In this document: positions 25,361 to 34,400 of the stretch, piece after piece
Layout: each line of letters begins with the position of its first letter
How positions within the stretch are numbered: position 1 is the first letter of the stretch
The notes under the pieces: model-generated
Database searches by the model: none
Told to the model about the DNA's origin: nothing
The model's input: only the letters and a program-made list of their open reading frames with translations
Source: Chloroflexota bacterium
GTDB lineage: Bacteria > Chloroflexota > Ktedonobacteria > Ktedonobacterales > JACDGC01
Assembly (NCBI GenBank): GCA_021778805.1
Contig: JAJYBV010000020.1
Span: forward strand, 1-43,453
DNA length: 43,453 nt
Direction of reading: 5' to 3'
Position numbers and translations under genes: made by a program

Positions 25361-26316
25361 TCGGCAGCCTTCTTTCCACGCTTTTTTGGCTTTACAATAC
25401 TAAGTTTCGGATTTACAATTGTATCTAACCCAAAATTGATAAACGCCAACGATGACCCTAACAGCGCAACACACAGCCCCGGCGGCAAAAACCACCACCA
25501 TGCGCTTAATAAGGTTCCGCTATTTTGCGCCCAATACAGCATATTGCCCCAGCTTACGGCAAGAATATTGCCTAAGCCCAGAAACGCTAAGCCAATTTCG
25601 GTTAAAATGGCGTATATTGTTGTAAAAATAAAACTGGATGCTACTATGGCTATTAAATTCGGCATGATATCAAAGAAAATAATTCGAAAATTGTTTTCTC
25701 CGCCTAATTTAGAGGCCTGAATAAAATCACGGTCGCGCATCGTCAGTGTTTGCGATCGCAATACGCGCGCCCCCCAAGCCCAATTCGTCAGACCAACAAT
25801 GATTACTATTGGCCATACAGATGTATTAGGCACGTATGAAGATAAAACTATTGCCAGCGGCGCGCCGGGAATTACCAAGAATATATTGGTAATCAGGGAC
25901 AGAATATCATCTGCCCACCCGCCTAAATATCCGCTAACCAATCCCATAATCACGGAAAGCGTTGTGGCAATGATCCCGGCAACAAAACCGGATAGCAGAG
26001 TAAGTTTTGTGCCGATAACTAATTGCGAAAATACGTCCTGACCGGTAAGTGTTGTTCCCAATAAGTGTTGTAAAGATGGAGCCGCCAATGATTCGTTGCT
26101 GAATGCATTCGGGTCACCATGGATAAATAGCGGCCCCAAAACAGCTACTACTATAAAAAACAGTAAAATGCCGATTCCGGTCCAAAACATTGCAGATTTT
26201 GGCAATTGCGGTATCGCAAGTTTTGCCGCCAGATTCTTCATGATTGGCCGAAGATTATTTGAGGACTGCTTTGGCGCATCTGCAGACTTGCCGCCATGAG
26301 TATTGAAAAGTTCCAT
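25357..26316 (-). CDS. ABC transporter permease (DppC-type)
   Basis: 319 residues with about six membrane spans. A cytoplasmic N-terminus (1-40) precedes the OppC-type N-terminal segment and BPD_transp_1 domain (about 100-300). The EAA-like coupling loop is ASKLGGENNFRIIFFDIMPN. ATG at 26316 has AAGGAG 6 bases upstream. It is 12 bases after the DppB-type permease and overlaps the next ATPase by 4 bases. It forms the transmembrane channel together with the other permease. Confidence 0.92.
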   Translation of the reverse strand: MELFNTHGGKSADAPKQSSNNLRPIMKNLAAKLAIPQLPKSAMFWTGIGILLFFIVVAVLGPLFIHGDPNAFSNESLAAPSLQHLLGTTLTGQDVFSQLVIGTKLTLLSGFVAGIIATTLSVIMGLVSGYLGGWADDILSLITNIFLVIPGAPLAIVLSSYVPNTSVWPIVIIVGLTNWAWGARVLRSQTLTMRDRDFIQASKLGGENNFRIIFFDIMPNLIAIVASSFIFTTIYAILTEIGLAFLGLGNILAVSWGNMLYWAQNSGTLLSAWWWFLPPGLCVALLGSSLAFINFGLDTIVNPKLSIVKPKKRGKKAAE

Positions 26317-26328
26317 AGCCGACTCCTT

Positions 26329-27309
26329 TTAGTACCGAACCCGCGGATCGAGGATAAGATACATAATATCTGCAAAAAAATTAGCCGCCAAAACAGAAAG
26401 TGCTATCACTAAAAAGATTCCCTGAATAAGCGGGTAATCAGAATTCTGCACTGCTTGGAATAACAAAAAACCGATTCCGGGATACGAGAAAACCGATTCC
26501 ATAATAATGGATCCGCCAACTACAAACCCCAAAGACAACGCAAAACCAGTAATATTAGGTAAAATAGCGTTTCTGGCCGCATAAATCGTCATAACCCGCC
26601 AGTTAGAAAGTCCTTTAGCTTCCGCCATTAAAACATAGTCTTCCGATAAAGTATTTAACATAGCGTTGCGCATACCCACCATCCAACCGGCAAGAGAAAC
26701 TAAAACAATGGTTAACGCCGGTAGAATAGCGTGATTCAGCACATCGAACAATAATGACAAACTAAATTGGGAAGTATCCGCAGTAAAGCTATAAGCGCCG
26801 ATGATGGGAAACCATCCAAGTTTAAAGCCAAGAAAATATAAAAAGAATAACGCCAAATAAAAATAGGGTATTGATGATAAAAAGGTAAGCGCAGGCGGTA
26901 CAATTCTATCAAAAACTGAACCTTGTTTCCAAGCGGATATTACGCCGAGCAAGGTTCCCAACACAAAACTCAGCACACTTGCAACACCAATTAATCCCAT
27001 CGTCCAAAATACATGGCTAACAATAACGGTGGAAACCGGTGTGGGATAATATTCAAACGACAGCCCTAACTTGCCGTGCAGCAAATCACCTAAATAACTG
27101 AAATATTGCTGCCATTCAGGAATTTTAGTGTTAATGCCAAACTGTAACTCCAAAGCCGATATGGCCCTGGGATCTATGCGGCCTTGGGAACGGCCGACAA
27201 GAGTTTGCACAGGATTTCCTGGGGCCAGCCTGGGAATAATAAAGTTTAGGGTTACAGCCGTCCATAACGCTATCACATAAAAAAATATCCGGCGTATGAA
27301 GTATTTCAT
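26329..27309 (-). CDS. ABC transporter permease (DppB-type)
   Basis: 326 residues with six predicted membrane spans. The typical DppB start (KYFIRRIFFYVIALWTAVTL) and PGNPVQTLVG block are present, as is the EAA-like loop EAKGLSNWRVMTIYAARNAI. The start is ATG at 27309 with GAGG 6 bases upstream; a GTG at 27321 lies before that site and is not preferred. It is separated from the upstream binding-protein gene by a stem-loop, a common way of giving the binding protein higher expression. Confidence 0.92.
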   Translation of the reverse strand: MKYFIRRIFFYVIALWTAVTLNFIIPRLAPGNPVQTLVGRSQGRIDPRAISALELQFGINTKIPEWQQYFSYLGDLLHGKLGLSFEYYPTPVSTVIVSHVFWTMGLIGVASVLSFVLGTLLGVISAWKQGSVFDRIVPPALTFLSSIPYFYLALFFLYFLGFKLGWFPIIGAYSFTADTSQFSLSLLFDVLNHAILPALTIVLVSLAGWMVGMRNAMLNTLSEDYVLMAEAKGLSNWRVMTIYAARNAILPNITGFALSLGFVVGGSIIMESVFSYPGIGFLLFQAVQNSDYPLIQGIFLVIALSVLAANFFADIMYLILDPRVRY

Positions 27310-27335
27310 GGGAATCCTCACTTGTGATTAATAGA

Positions 27336-27360
27336 GAGCGCAGGCAAAATGTCTGCGCTC
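27336..27360 (-). promoter_or_regulatory. Stem-loop between binding-protein and permease genes
   Basis: GAGCGCAG (27336-27343) and CTGCGCTC (27353-27360) form an 8-bp GC-rich stem, 27 bases upstream of the permease start. No U-run follows on the minus strand. It probably stabilises the 3' end of the binding-protein message or partly attenuates transcription. Confidence 0.55.
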
Positions 27361-27427
27361 CAGAGGGTAAGGAACGAACCAATGCTAGTTGTATATTGTA
27401 CCTTTCAATGGTACTTAGTTCGTAACC

Positions 27428-29083
27428 TTAGTTTGTTGGCTGCAAGTTGAGAACTACATACTCCAAGTCCGGCTGTTCGTAAGGAGCAGGCGCGGCATAT
27501 GGATTAGAAACAGTTGGCCAGCCGGTATAGCGAGCCGTGCTATAATCGAAGAACATAGCGCCATCGAACAGCGGAATAACCGGAATATCGTTCACCATGA
27601 CAGACTCTAATCCGTTTAACGCTTGCTGCTGTGTGGCAGGATCTGAAGAAGTTGCCAATTGATTCAACAGCTGGTCGGTTTGCGGATTGCTGTAGCGCCA
27701 GTAGTTTGATGAAGCGTTTTGTCCAATTGGCGCAGTATTGCTGCTGGAAAGCAGTGAATTAAACAGGTAATAAGGTGTAGGTCCGGGATTGGTCCAAGAG
27801 ATCGCAGCGTCGAACGAGCCATTTTGCAGTGAGGAAATATACTGGCTGAACGAAACTACATTTGGTGTAACTTGGAAACCAAGTTGTGTTAACTCTTGCG
27901 CCATAATCTGTGTATCGGTATCCCAGTCGGTCCAACCGGTAACAACATTGATTTGGAATTTAATCGGATTGCCGTTTTTATCCAAATATTGTCCGGAGGA
28001 ATTCTTTTTATAACCGGCGTTGTTCAAGATTGTTTGGGCCTGCGCAACATTTGGCGAACCAAAAGAAGCATTGGCAAACTGCGAGTCTAAGAAAGACTGC
28101 TGCGCCGGAAGCATCAGTTCAGTTGGGTTGGCAACTACATCTAACCCAGATTCACCCTGTGTGACTAATTGCTGGCGATCGATGACTGCGCTAACCGCTT
28201 GGCGGAACGCGACATCGTTATACGGCGCTTTTGTCAGATTAAAATACAGATTGATGACGTTAGCGGCCGGCCAGTAAAAATGGTTGTTAGGATTATTTTT
28301 AGCCCATGTTTGAATGTCGGGTGTAAATACCCCCGCCCAGTCAAGACCACCGGTTTGTAATACTAAATCTGCGCTGGTATTTGAGGCAACCGCCGGATAG
28401 CGGATGGTATCAACGTGGATAGAGCTGACATTCCAGTAATTGGAATTTTTTACATAGGTGAAAACTTGTGGGGTAAACGAGCCAACTTTATATGGGCCGG
28501 TGCCAACCGGATTTTGGTTCGTTGCTTTGCTCGGATCCGGATAGGTTGACCATACATGCTGAGGTACAATCGGTGTTTGACCGGCAATATACCATAAATC
28601 GGTTAAACCAGGTTTATTAAAGGTCATAACAACGGTATTGGGGTCGGAATTTGTGACGCTGACTAAGTCTTTCCAAACGGCGTTGCCATCTATTGCGGGG
28701 AACTGTTTCATCAAATTAAATGTGAAAACAACGTCCGATGCGCTGAATGGCTGGCCATCGTTCCACTTTACGCCTTGGCGAAGAGTAAAAGTTAGCGTTT
28801 TGTTATCAGGGCTAAACTGATATTGGGTAGCGAGCCACGGTTTAATTGTACCGTTAAGCCGGTTAATTTGGAGTAAAGATTCATACACCAAGCCAAACGC
28901 GCCATAATTTGCCTGAGGCGGCGCAAGGAATGGGTTAAAATTGTTGGTAAAATCTCCCGCGGGGGAAGGAACTACGGTTAAAACACTAGACGAACTGCTG
29001 TTTGAAGCAGAACTGCCGCAGCCGGCAAAAATCATTGCTGCTGCCAAAGTAAAAGCTGCAAGAATTTGAATAGAGCGACGCAC
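27428..29083 (-). CDS. Family 5 extracellular solute-binding lipoprotein
   Basis: 551 residues. The signal peptide ends in the lipobox FAGC with Cys22 as lipid anchor, followed by a Ser-rich linker. The mature part is an SBP_bac_5 (DppA/OppA-type) protein with the FTLRQGVKWNDGQPFSASDV block (about 110-130). Such proteins bind peptides, but family 5 members also bind cello- and other beta-oligosaccharides in thermophiles and cellulose degraders. The co-encoded GH1 and GH5 favour that. The start is GTG at 29083, because AAAGGAGG is 7 bases upstream; the open frame extends to 29215 but the extension is not signal-like. It is the first gene of the operon. Confidence 0.93.
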   Translation of the reverse strand: MRRSIQILAAFTLAAAMIFAGCGSSASNSSSSSVLTVVPSPAGDFTNNFNPFLAPPQANYGAFGLVYESLLQINRLNGTIKPWLATQYQFSPDNKTLTFTLRQGVKWNDGQPFSASDVVFTFNLMKQFPAIDGNAVWKDLVSVTNSDPNTVVMTFNKPGLTDLWYIAGQTPIVPQHVWSTYPDPSKATNQNPVGTGPYKVGSFTPQVFTYVKNSNYWNVSSIHVDTIRYPAVASNTSADLVLQTGGLDWAGVFTPDIQTWAKNNPNNHFYWPAANVINLYFNLTKAPYNDVAFRQAVSAVIDRQQLVTQGESGLDVVANPTELMLPAQQSFLDSQFANASFGSPNVAQAQTILNNAGYKKNSSGQYLDKNGNPIKFQINVVTGWTDWDTDTQIMAQELTQLGFQVTPNVVSFSQYISSLQNGSFDAAISWTNPGPTPYYLFNSLLSSSNTAPIGQNASSNYWRYSNPQTDQLLNQLATSSDPATQQQALNGLESVMVNDIPVIPLFDGAMFFDYSTARYTGWPTVSNPYAAPAPYEQPDLEYVVLNLQPTN

Positions 29084-29108
29084 AATAAAACCTCCTTTGG
29101 GTTTTGGC

Positions 29109-29129
29109 ACGAATCTGCATTTGATTCGT
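29109..29129. promoter_or_regulatory. Inverted repeat ACGAATC-N7-GATTCGT in the operon leader
   Basis: Arms at 29109-29115 and 29123-29129, about 26 bases upstream of the GTG start on the minus strand. The half-site GATTCG is the same as in the palindrome at 29485-29494, which sits at the promoter. Two copies 370 bases apart would suit a looping repressor. Confidence 0.45.
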
Positions 29130-29484
29130 AAGAAAAGCGGCAAAGCTGGCGCAAACAAACATTGTTTATCAAATATGACTCTAAAAAGTAATCTTTCAGA
29201 AATGGGTAGCGGCATAAAAAGCCGATGACAACGCTAGTATCCTCAATTAGCAATAACGGATAAAAATATCAAATCTTGAAAGTACTTTTTCTTGGTTGCG
29301 TCAGCGCAGCCTGAGTATTATTTTTTTAGCCAAGTTTCACTGAAATACTTGCTTTAAAAAATCTCAACTCAACAAAATTCAATCTCTGAATTCAGTGACA
29401 AAAATAAGTTCATCATATTCATACATATAAAAACAAGCAATATTTTTATATTTTATCTGATAAAGTATGAATTTGCGAACCATT

Positions 29485-29494
29485 GATTCGAATC
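29485..29494. promoter_or_regulatory. Operator candidate GATTCGAATC at the transcription start of the sugar operon
   Basis: A perfect 10-bp palindrome beginning 10 bases downstream of the -10 box, at or just past the predicted start site (~29497). This is a typical repressor position. The candidate regulator is the divergently encoded GntR/LacI-type protein at 29900. Confidence 0.5.
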
Positions 29495-29503
29495 TTTGTC
29501 GAA

Positions 29504-29532
29504 ATTATAACATATCATTTTAAGGAAGTCAA
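29504..29532 (-). promoter_or_regulatory. Strong promoter of the sugar-uptake operon
   Basis: On the minus strand TTGACT (29527-29532), a 17-bp spacer and TATAAT (29504-29509) with an extended TG one base upstream of it. This is close to a perfect consensus promoter. The leader is long, about 410 nt, before the binding-protein start. Apart from the inverted repeat at 29109-29129, I see no riboswitch or gene in the leader. Confidence 0.8.
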
Positions 29533-29607
29533 TACTTTTTCAGGTTTTTTTCTGCATAAATCTGATTAACTTTTATTTCTATCAATGACATCACGATTAA
29601 TCAGTTT

Positions 29608-29693
29608 ATATATCATACTTATATTTTAAGATATATCATACTTATATTTTAAGATATATCATACTTATATTTTAAGATATATCATACTTATAT
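29608..29693. repeat. 23-bp A/T-rich tandem repeat, about 3.7 copies
   Basis: Three perfect units at 29608-29630, 29631-29653 and 29654-29676, then a 17-base partial copy to 29693. Each unit contains GATATATC-like dyads at its junctions. It lies between the two divergent promoters. Its periodicity of about two helical turns would place any bound protein on one face of the DNA. It is too short and unspaced for a CRISPR array. Confidence 0.9.
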
Positions 29694-29716
29694 ATCTGTG
29701 ATAAATATCTTTTTTC

Positions 29717-29745
29717 TTGCAAAATTTATGCTGATTGCGTATACT
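29717..29745 (+). promoter_or_regulatory. Promoter of the GntR/LacI-type regulator gene
   Basis: TTGCAA (29717-29722), a 17-bp spacer and TATACT (29740-29745). The predicted start is near 29752, giving a ~150-nt leader. It begins 24 bases after the tandem repeat. Confidence 0.62.
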
Positions 29746-29899
29746 TGATGAAGAAAGACTAGTTATTCGTATAGTATTCAAAATAGCTGCTCAATTCTTT
29801 CGGAATCTGTCATATATTATGTTTCAGATATACTCAAACATCAAACAGAGACAAGCAGGTAATAGGAGTTAGCCGGCCTGTCTGCATGAGGAAGGTTTT

Positions 29900-31165
29900 A
29901 TGCATAAGGCAACATCCAACACCAACTTGGCGTCTTACAGACCACAATATGAAACTGTCGCCGAAAGAATTATTGATTATATTTTAGAAGCAAAGCTCAA
30001 ACCCGGTGACAGGCTGCCGCCGGAACAAAAATTGGGTGAACAGCTCGGCGTTGGCCGCAGCGTAGTGCGCGAAGCTGTGAAATATTTATCTGCTACCGGC
30101 CTTATCGGCGCGCGCCGCGGCTACGGCCTGTATGTGGCCGACCGGGAAGAATTACTGGACCGTATGACATATTTAGCTGAATCTATGGGGTTATCGCTGG
30201 CAGAATCAAAATATTCCCAAATTCCCGCCCTCACAGAACATCAAGAAGAAGCACCGGAACACATCAATCTTTCCGGACTTGGCAGAATAAGCCGCAAAGG
30301 TGTTCATCCGGTTTATGTAAATATTGTTGTCAACAGTTTGGCGACACACTACGATTTTGCCATCCTTCGCGGTGTAGAATCTGCTTGCTACGAACATGGC
30401 TATTATACGGTTCTTTCCACGGTTTATGATGAAAGCGGCCAAGAAAGAAACTGGATGAAAACCATTAAAAGCGGCAATATAGATGGCGCCCTGTTAGTGC
30501 TGAGCGCAAACCTGAATATTGATTTTGCCGCGCTGCATCAGCTGAATCTGCCTATTGTTATTGTGGATAATTGCGGCGAAATGTTCCCGGAAATTCCTTC
30601 GGTTGGCGCAACAAATTGGACCGGAGCATTACAGGCAACGCATTATCTTATCCGCTTGGGGCACACCAAAATTGCCACCATCAGCGGCACACCAAATTTT
30701 ATTGCCGCACAGGCGCGCGCTGCGGGTTTTCGTGTTGCGCTGGAAACTGCCGGCATTGCGATTAATCCGCAATATGTGCGACCGGGCTTTTTTGTGGGGG
30801 ACAGCGGCTATGTGCAAACAAATGAATTGCTAGACCTGCCGGAGCCGCCAACAGCCATTTTTGTTTGCAACGACATTCAATCCATTGGGGTGTACCATGC
30901 CTTGCGCGAACGCGGCGTTAAAATTCCCGAGGAAATGAGTGTTATCGGTTTTGATAATGATCCGCGCAGCGAAGATTTATGGCCACAGTTAACCACAATC
31001 AATCAGCCGCTTATGGAAATGGGCCGCGTGGGCACGAATATGATGGCGACGCTGCTGCAAGGAAAAAAGCTGGACGCAAATCGTGTTGAACTTGCTACCT
31101 CAATCGTTATCCGCGATTCCTGCGCCGCGCCTAGGTCGGGCGCTATTGCTTCTTTAGGGCGATAA
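29900..31165 (+). CDS. Chimeric sugar regulator: GntR-type winged helix fused to LacI-type ligand domain
   Basis: 421 residues. Residues ~15-80 are a GntR-family winged helix (KPGDRLPPEQKLGEQLGVGR, then SVVREAVKYLSATGLI). Residues ~130-410 are a periplasmic-binding-protein-like effector domain as in LacI/GalR (FAILRGVESACYEHGY, VIVDNCGE, AIFVCNDIQSIGV, MSVIGFDNDP). This is the AraR-type domain arrangement. It probably represses the divergent beta-glucoside operon and responds to a sugar. ATG at 29900 has an AGGAAGG 4 bases upstream. A short weak hairpin with a T-run (31169-31185) follows the stop. Confidence 0.9.
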   Translation: MHKATSNTNLASYRPQYETVAERIIDYILEAKLKPGDRLPPEQKLGEQLGVGRSVVREAVKYLSATGLIGARRGYGLYVADREELLDRMTYLAESMGLSLAESKYSQIPALTEHQEEAPEHINLSGLGRISRKGVHPVYVNIVVNSLATHYDFAILRGVESACYEHGYYTVLSTVYDESGQERNWMKTIKSGNIDGALLVLSANLNIDFAALHQLNLPIVIVDNCGEMFPEIPSVGATNWTGALQATHYLIRLGHTKIATISGTPNFIAAQARAAGFRVALETAGIAINPQYVRPGFFVGDSGYVQTNELLDLPEPPTAIFVCNDIQSIGVYHALRERGVKIPEEMSVIGFDNDPRSEDLWPQLTTINQPLMEMGRVGTNMMATLLQGKKLDANRVELATSIVIRDSCAAPRSGAIASLGR

Positions 31166-31303
31166 TTTGCTTGAACAAGCTTTTTATGAAGGAACCGAAT
31201 AATTTAGGATCCGATTACTCACTCAAAATTGAGCAAAAAATATTTACAGCATATTTAGAAGTAAATTTCTTCAATATAATCAATAATATTAATGTCTTTT
31301 AGT

Positions 31304-31332
31304 TTCCGGATCTAGAGTAAGTGAGGTATAAT
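31304..31332 (+). promoter_or_regulatory. Possible promoter of the defence cassette
   Basis: A perfect TATAAT at 31327-31332 lies 17 bases after a poor -35 (TTCCGG, 31304-31309). The -10 is centred in an imperfect dyad (GTAAG at about 31317, CTTAC at about 31336), which would suit a repressor. The leader would be about 160 nt. Confidence 0.4.
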
Positions 31333-31454
31333 TATCTTACATCAGAATATGGAAAATAGAGACTCTGATAACTATTTGGAGCAATGTAAACCTTTCTAAA
31401 AAGATAAAAGCAACTTTTCCAGACAATCAAGATTTTATCAGCGCCAATTAATAC

Positions 31455-31466
31455 AATAGCGCTATT
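31455..31466. promoter_or_regulatory. 12-bp palindrome AATAGCGCTATT upstream of the first island gene
   Basis: A perfect dyad 31 bases before the TTG start. It could be an operator or a methylation-sensitive site. It overlaps a TACAAT sequence that could act as an alternative -10. Confidence 0.35.
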
Positions 31467-31497
31467 ATGGGAAATTATTAATTTTGAGGATGATATT

Positions 31498-34400
31498 TTG
31501 AAAATTTTTGATAATATTAAAAATATTTTAAAAGATGATTTAGAAGTTACTATCCTGAAAGGTAGCAGTCTCTCTATAGCATCTGCTTGTTTTTCAATAT
31601 ATGCATATCAAGTTTTGAAAAAACAATTTGATAACATCGAAGAACTTCGATTTATATTTACATCCCCCGCTTTCGTTGAAGAGAAAGCTCCAAAAGAAAA
31701 ACGTGAATTTTATATTCCCAGGCTAAGTCGAGAACGCAGCCTTTATGGCTCTGAATTTGAAATAAAATTACGCAATGAATTAACCCAAAAAGCCATTGCA
31801 AGGGAATGCGGCGAATGGATAAGAAAAAAAGTTAAATTTAAATCAAATATAACATCAGAGAATATGAGTGGTTTCCTTAACATAAATACCGCTAATGAAA
31901 CAATTACATATATGCCTCTCAATGGTTTTACTACCGTAGATCTTGGATGCGAGCGCGGAAACAACAGTTACAACATGATTACCAAATTTTCTGCGCCTTA
32001 TAGTCTGGAATTTATACAATTATTTGAAAGTATTTGGAATGACCAATCTAAATTGCAAGATGTAACAGAAGAGGTAATTGAAAGTATTACAGCTGCTTAT
32101 AATGAAAACTCTCCAGAGTTCCTTTACTTTGTTGCATTATATAACATTTTTAATGAATTTCTTGAAAATATTTCTGAAGATGTTTTACCCAATGAAGCAA
32201 CTGGTTTTAAGGAAAGCAAAATTTGGAAATTGTTATATGATTTTCAAAAAGATGCTGCGCTGGCTATAATAAACAAGCTGGAAAAATATAACGGATGCAT
32301 CCTTGCTGATAGTGTTGGCCTTGGTAAAACCTATACGGCGCTATCTGTTATAAAATATTATGAAAACAGAAACAAATCTGTTCTTGTATTATGCCCCAAA
32401 AAACTGACTGATAACTGGAACACCTATAAAGATAATTATATTAATAACCCAATAGCAGCGGATCGATTGCGTTATGACGTTCTTTACCATACAGATTTAT
32501 CAAGAAACCGTGGGCAATCAAATGGTATAGACTTGAGTCGCCTTAACTGGGGAAATTATGATCTTATTGTAATTGATGAATCACATAATTTCCGTAATGG
32601 CGGCGAAATTTATGGTGAAGATTCAAAAGAAAACCGCTATCTTAAGCTTTTAAATAAAATAATTCGGCCAGGTGTAAAGTCTAAGGTACTTATGCTTTCC
32701 GCAACGCCAGTAAATAATCATTTTATTGATTTACGCAATCAACTTGCGCTTGCTTATGAAGGGAATTCCAATATAATTAATGAAAAACTAAATACTTCAA
32801 AATCCATTGAAGAGATTTTTCGTAATGCACAAAGAGCGTTTAATGTTTGGAGCAGCTATAGTCCGGAAAAAAGAACTACTAATACTTTGCTGAAAATGTT
32901 AGATTTTGATTTCTTTGAAGTTCTTGATAGTGTAACTATTGCGCGTTCTCGAAAACATATTGAAAAATATTATAACATGAATGTTATTGGCAGTTTCCCT
33001 GAAAGACTTAAACCAATTTCCTTGCGCCCCAAACTTACTGATTTAAGCAATGTGTTAAATTATAGCCAAATTTACGATACACTAATGGAATTGAATCTTT
33101 CTATTTATATACCAACAAATTTTGTTTTTGAAAGCAGTCGCGATAAATATGTTGATCCTGAAATTAATATAAATCGCGCTGGACGTGAACAAGGAATCCG
33201 TCGTTTAATGAGCATCAACTTGCTGAAACGACTGGAAAGTTCTGTTTATTCCTTTAGACTTACCATTCAACGTATTAAAAAATTGATGAGTGATACAATT
33301 ATTGAAATTGATTTATTCAAAGATGGAGGTATAGAAAAAATTGATCTTCCCAAGTTCAATGAAGACACTGATTTTGATCTTGATGACCAAAATACCGATT
33401 TTTTAATAGCAGGTCGAAATATAAAAATTGATCTTCATGATATGGATTATATTTCATGGCGTGCTTCCTTACTGCAAGATTCAGAAAAATTAACCTTCCT
33501 ATTGCAATTAGTCTCCGAAATTACACCTGACCATGATATTAAGCTTCAAAAATTGCTTTCGTTAATTGAAAATAAAATCGAACATCCTTTCAATACAAAT
33601 AATAAGAAAGTTCTCGTTTTTTCGGCTTTTTCTGATACAGCAGAATACTTATACCAAACTATTAGTAATTTTATCAAAGATAAATATGGATTGAATACTG
33701 CTTTAATTACCGGTTTGATTGATGGAAAGACAACAATTCCAAAATTTAGTGCGTCTTTCAATAATGTTCTTACTTGTTTTTCACCGGTTTCAAAAGACAA
33801 AAATCTGCTTTTACCGGATTCCAATGACAACATCGATATACTTATTGCTACAGACTGTATTTCTGAAGGTCAAAATCTCCAAGATTGTGATTATTTAGTT
33901 AATTATGATATTCATTGGAATCCGGTACGAATTATTCAACGTTTCGGGCGTATTGATCGTATCGGAAGTCGAAATGCCAAAATACAACTCGTTAATTTCT
34001 GGCCAGATATAACCCTTGATGAATATATTAACCTTAAAAGCAGAGTCGAAACTCGTATGAAAATATCTGTTATGACATCTACCGGTGACGACGACTTTAT
34101 CAATATTGAAGAAAAAGGTGACCTTGAATATCGCAAATCGCAGTTGAAACATCTTCAAGAAGAGATTGTTGATATCGAGGATATTTCTGGCGGTATCTCC
34201 ATATTGGACCTAGGACTGAATGAATTTCGACTGGATTTGCTTGAATATAGTAAGGTTAATAACAGTTTAGATAAAACACCATATGGTCTCCATGCTATTG
34301 TTCCCGCAAAAGATGATACACCACCCGGAGTAATTTTTGTTCTAAAAAATATAAATAATAATGTAAATATTGGCAACCAAAACCAACTCCATCCTTTTTA

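Larger units (their letters stand above)
31166..31497. other. Intergenic region at the left border of the defence island
   Basis: 330 A/T-rich bases without a gene. It contains a small GCTT/AAGC hairpin followed by T5 (31169-31185) that may end the regulator transcript, and the island's likely promoter region. I saw no tRNA gene, integrase or clear direct repeat that would mark an integration site. Confidence 0.5.

Noticed and set aside
29608-29693. Possible CRISPR or iteron-type origin
   Set aside because: The units are directly abutting 23-mers with no spacers, and no replication gene is near; left as a tandem repeat only.
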